Positions 6,237 to 8,049 of a stretch of DNA of 8,049 nucleotides are shown here, piece by piece (positions within the stretch are counted from its first letter, which is position 1; each line of letters opens with the position of its first letter). The notes beneath the pieces were generated by a model. That model had not been told where the DNA came from and did no database searches. It worked only from the letters and a program-made list of their open reading frames with translations. The position numbers and the translations under genes are program-made. The stretch comes from JBGOUJ01 sp041477005 (lineage in GTDB: Bacteria > Acidobacteriota > Terriglobia > Bryobacterales > JACQDG01): assembly GCA_041477005.1 (NCBI GenBank), contig JBGOUJ010000361.1, positions 1 through 8,049 on the forward strand. Direction: 5' to 3'.

Positions 6237-7754
6237 ATGCTTGGGAGCTGGAAGACAGCAACAGTATATCTTGCCCTGTCGGCGTTAAGTCACGCGCAGC
6301 CACAACGGACACCCTCGCTTGCCGATGCGGAGCAGATGGTCCAGCGTTCCGACTTTGCGGGGGCGGTCTCCGTCTGCAAGAAACTGCTTCAGCGAAACCC
6401 GGCTTCCGCCGAGGTGCACACCGTGTTGGGGATTGCATACGCCTCGCTCGGAGAGAGAGCACCTGCTATCACCGCGTTCCAAGAAGCGATTCAGTTGCAG
6501 CCTTCGCTTGCAGCGGCTCACGCCAATCTCGGCATCGTCTACATGGAAAGCAATGAGATGCAGCGGGCCACAGCAGCGCTCGAGAAAGCCAGCCAGCTCG
6601 GTGACCAGGACTGGTCAACCCTTTACAACTTGGCGCTCTGCCGGATCGCAACCGGTCAGTTGCAGCAGGCTAAATCGCTGCTGGCAAGGGTGGTGGCTGC
6701 TGTTCCTGAAGCCGGCCCGCCTCGACTGGATCTGGCCAGCGTCCTGCTGGAGCTTGGCGAGAAAGAGGCGGGTCTCCGCGAAGTGAAGGATCTCGAGTCA
6801 CGCGCTGCAGGCGACCCGGACCTGCGGCAGAAGATCGGCGCGTTGCTCCTCAAGCACGGGCGCTCTGAAGATGCCGCAGGCCATCTGGCATTCAGCCTGG
6901 AGCAACGTCCCCAGGACGTTTCCACGCGGCTACAGCTCGCGGAGGCTTACATCCAGTCCGGCAGCTACCAATCCACCATCCGAACACTGCAGGCACTCCC
7001 ACCCGGCACCGACGCGTCCCAACAGGCTGTAGCACACTACCTCACAGCGAGAGCCTATGCCGGCTCGAAAGACCCTCTACGCGCGCTCGATTACTACGAG
7101 AAGGCTGTCGCCGTGGACCCGAAGCCCGTCTATTACACCACGCTGGTGAAGGCGCTGCTATGGTCCGGTGCGATGGAGGACGCCCTGCAGGTGGCGCGAT
7201 CCGCTGTTGAGAAATTTCCCAAGTCGATCGAAGTGCTCGAGGCGCTCGGCGGCGCAGCCATGGTGAATCGCGTCAGCGACGAGGCGATCCGTGCATACCA
7301 GCAGATCCTCGCCATTCGTCCGGGCGAGGAGGAGGCTTCGCTGCAGCTCGGGAACGTGTATCTGACGGACGGGAAATTCGAGGAGGCCCGGAACACGTTT
7401 CAATCACTGAGCCGGCGGGCAGCGAAAAACGATAATACGCGGTTCGGCCTCGCTCTGGTCGAGATCCGGCAAGGGCGCGAGGTGGAAGCGAAGCCGCTGC
7501 TGGATGAAACCGTCCGACTCAATCCCGAGCACGCCGGCGCCCTTTACTACCTTGGCAAGGTGCATTACGCGCAAGAAGAATTCTCGCAAGCTCTGCAATA
7601 CCTGCGGCGCTCGGCAGCGGCACAGCCTGCGGATTCCGAGGACCTCAGTTCTACGCACTACATGATGGCGCGGTGCTATCTCAAGCTCGGGGACCGGGAG
7701 AACGCTGAGAAAGAGTTCGCCATGCACAAACAACTTCGGGAGCGCCAGCCGTGA
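6237..7754 (+). CDS. Exported tetratricopeptide (TPR) repeat protein
   Basis: A 505-residue protein made almost entirely of TPR helical hairpins. Residues 1-20 (MLGSWKTATVYLALSALSHA) look like a signal peptide with cleavage before Gln21, so it is probably periplasmic or surface-attached; there is no other membrane segment. From about residue 27 to 503 there are roughly 14 repeats of ~34 residues. Clear ones include 58-91 (VLGIAYASLGERAPAITAFQ), 92-124 (ANLGIVYMESNEMQRATAAL), 265-296, 331-363, 365-397, 433-465 and 471-503. The W/L-G-Y-A-F-A-P pattern is visible in most; repeats 160-260 are more degenerate. TPR solenoids bind other proteins; no enzyme domain is present. The start at 6237 follows the predicted promoter, with only a weak AGG (6225-6227) as ribosome site. 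The stop overlaps the next gene's GTG by 4 nt, suggesting that it works with, or is made along with, the sulfite-oxidase-family protein. Partner and process are unknown. Confidence 0.85.
   Translation: MLGSWKTATVYLALSALSHAQPQRTPSLADAEQMVQRSDFAGAVSVCKKLLQRNPASAEVHTVLGIAYASLGERAPAITAFQEAIQLQPSLAAAHANLGIVYMESNEMQRATAALEKASQLGDQDWSTLYNLALCRIATGQLQQAKSLLARVVAAVPEAGPPRLDLASVLLELGEKEAGLREVKDLESRAAGDPDLRQKIGALLLKHGRSEDAAGHLAFSLEQRPQDVSTRLQLAEAYIQSGSYQSTIRTLQALPPGTDASQQAVAHYLTARAYAGSKDPLRALDYYEKAVAVDPKPVYYTTLVKALLWSGAMEDALQVARSAVEKFPKSIEVLEALGGAAMVNRVSDEAIRAYQQILAIRPGEEEASLQLGNVYLTDGKFEEARNTFQSLSRRAAKNDNTRFGLALVEIRQGREVEAKPLLDETVRLNPEHAGALYYLGKVHYAQEEFSQALQYLRRSAAAQPADSEDLSSTHYMMARCYLKLGDRENAEKEFAMHKQLRERQP
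7738..7742 (+). promoter_or_regulatory. Ribosome binding site for the GTG start at 7751
   Basis: GGGAG with an 8-nt spacer to GTG 7751 lies inside the end of the TPR gene. It supports a GTG start coupled to the TPR stop through the GTGA overlap. Confidence 0.45.
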
Positions 7755-8049
7755 TTGGCCGCAGGTTGTTGCTGCTCGGTGGGCCCCTTCTAGGCGCTCG
7801 CACGCTCGCGCACGGTTGGCAGCGGGCGCAGATTCCGGCTGCGGTCGAGGAAGACACGGGCTTCGTCAAATCGTATGCTTTTCAGAACCTCTCGAGTTGG
7901 ATCACACCCGCCGATCAGTTCTTTATCCGGAATCACTTCGTCCAATCGAGCCTTGATCCGAAGAGTTGGAAGCTGACCATCGAGGGCGAGGTAGAACGAC
8001 CGATGGCGCTGGCTTATCTGGAGTTGCTAGGTTTGCCGACCGCGTCGGA
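7751..8049 (+). CDS. Sulfite-oxidase-family molybdopterin oxidoreductase, N-terminal fragment
   Basis: An open frame from GTG 7751 runs off the window end (99 codons seen). The N-terminus, (M)IGRRLLLLGGPLLGA, carries a twin arginine followed by a hydrophobic stretch, a plausible Tat signal as expected for an exported, folded molybdoenzyme. The mature start shows the opening pattern of the oxidoreductase molybdopterin-binding domain (sulfite oxidase/SoxC/YedY superfamily): SWITPADQFFIRNHF (about 56-70), then SWKLTIEGEVERPMAL (about 78-93), equivalent to the usual 'FFVRNHF ... W-L-V-G-V-x-RP-L' run. The molybdenum-binding cysteine and the rest of the domain lie beyond the window, so activity (sulfite, sulfoxide or other) is open. 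The start is supported by GGGAG at 7738-7742 and by the GTGA overlap with the TPR stop. No ATG begins the frame, so a search limited to ATG starts would miss it. Confidence 0.75.
   Translation, partial: MIGRRLLLLGGPLLGARTLAHGWQRAQIPAAVEEDTGFVKSYAFQNLSSWITPADQFFIRNHFVQSSLDPKSWKLTIEGEVERPMALAYLELLGLPTAS

Noticed and set aside
1..8049. CRISPR arrays, tRNA/rRNA genes, insertion sequences, attachment sites
   Set aside because: No repeat-spacer pattern, transposase frame, cloverleaf or rRNA-like stretch was seen; nearly all the sequence is coding.

Overview
The window reads as high-GC bacterial chromosome. It is packed with genes on the + strand and has only one non-coding gap longer than a few bases (about 95 nt). 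No organism can be proven from it. The mix of secreted five-bladed-propeller proteins, a long signal-peptide TPR protein and a Tat-type sulfite-oxidase-family protein is typical of soil Acidobacteriota (Bryobacterales/Solibacter type). Planctomycetota or Verrucomicrobiota remain possible. This assignment is inference.

Region 1 (3-6141) is one tightly packed, probably single transcription unit of six genes. In order they are: the C-terminal end of a glutamate-1-semialdehyde-aminomutase-like (class III) aminotransferase; a small DUF3830/cyclophilin-like protein; a complete NAD(P)-dependent aldehyde dehydrogenase; a DHDPS/N-acetylneuraminate-lyase superfamily protein that keeps the Schiff-base Lys and the Tyr; and two tandem, paralogous secreted beta-propeller proteins that look like glycoside hydrolases. 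Junctions range from a 22-nt overlap to an 8-nt gap, so translational coupling is likely. The promoter must lie upstream of the window.

Region 2 (6142-6236) is the only gap. It holds a small perfect stem-loop just after the last propeller gene and a good sigma70-type promoter (TTGACA, 17-nt spacer, TAGATT). It separates the catabolic cluster from the next unit.

Region 3 (6237-8049) is a second unit: a secreted TPR-repeat protein, joined by a GTGA overlap to the start of a sulfite-oxidase-family molybdoprotein that is cut by the window end.

Working model (inference): the propeller proteins act outside the cytoplasm on a glycan or glycoconjugate. The cytoplasmic DHDPS-family enzyme, aldehyde dehydrogenase and aminotransferase then process a released 2-oxo-acid, aldehyde or amino-compound intermediate. 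I do not recognise the combination as a named pathway, and the lyase's substrate-pocket residues differ from both DapA and NanA as I recall them. This cluster is the best candidate for something undescribed here.
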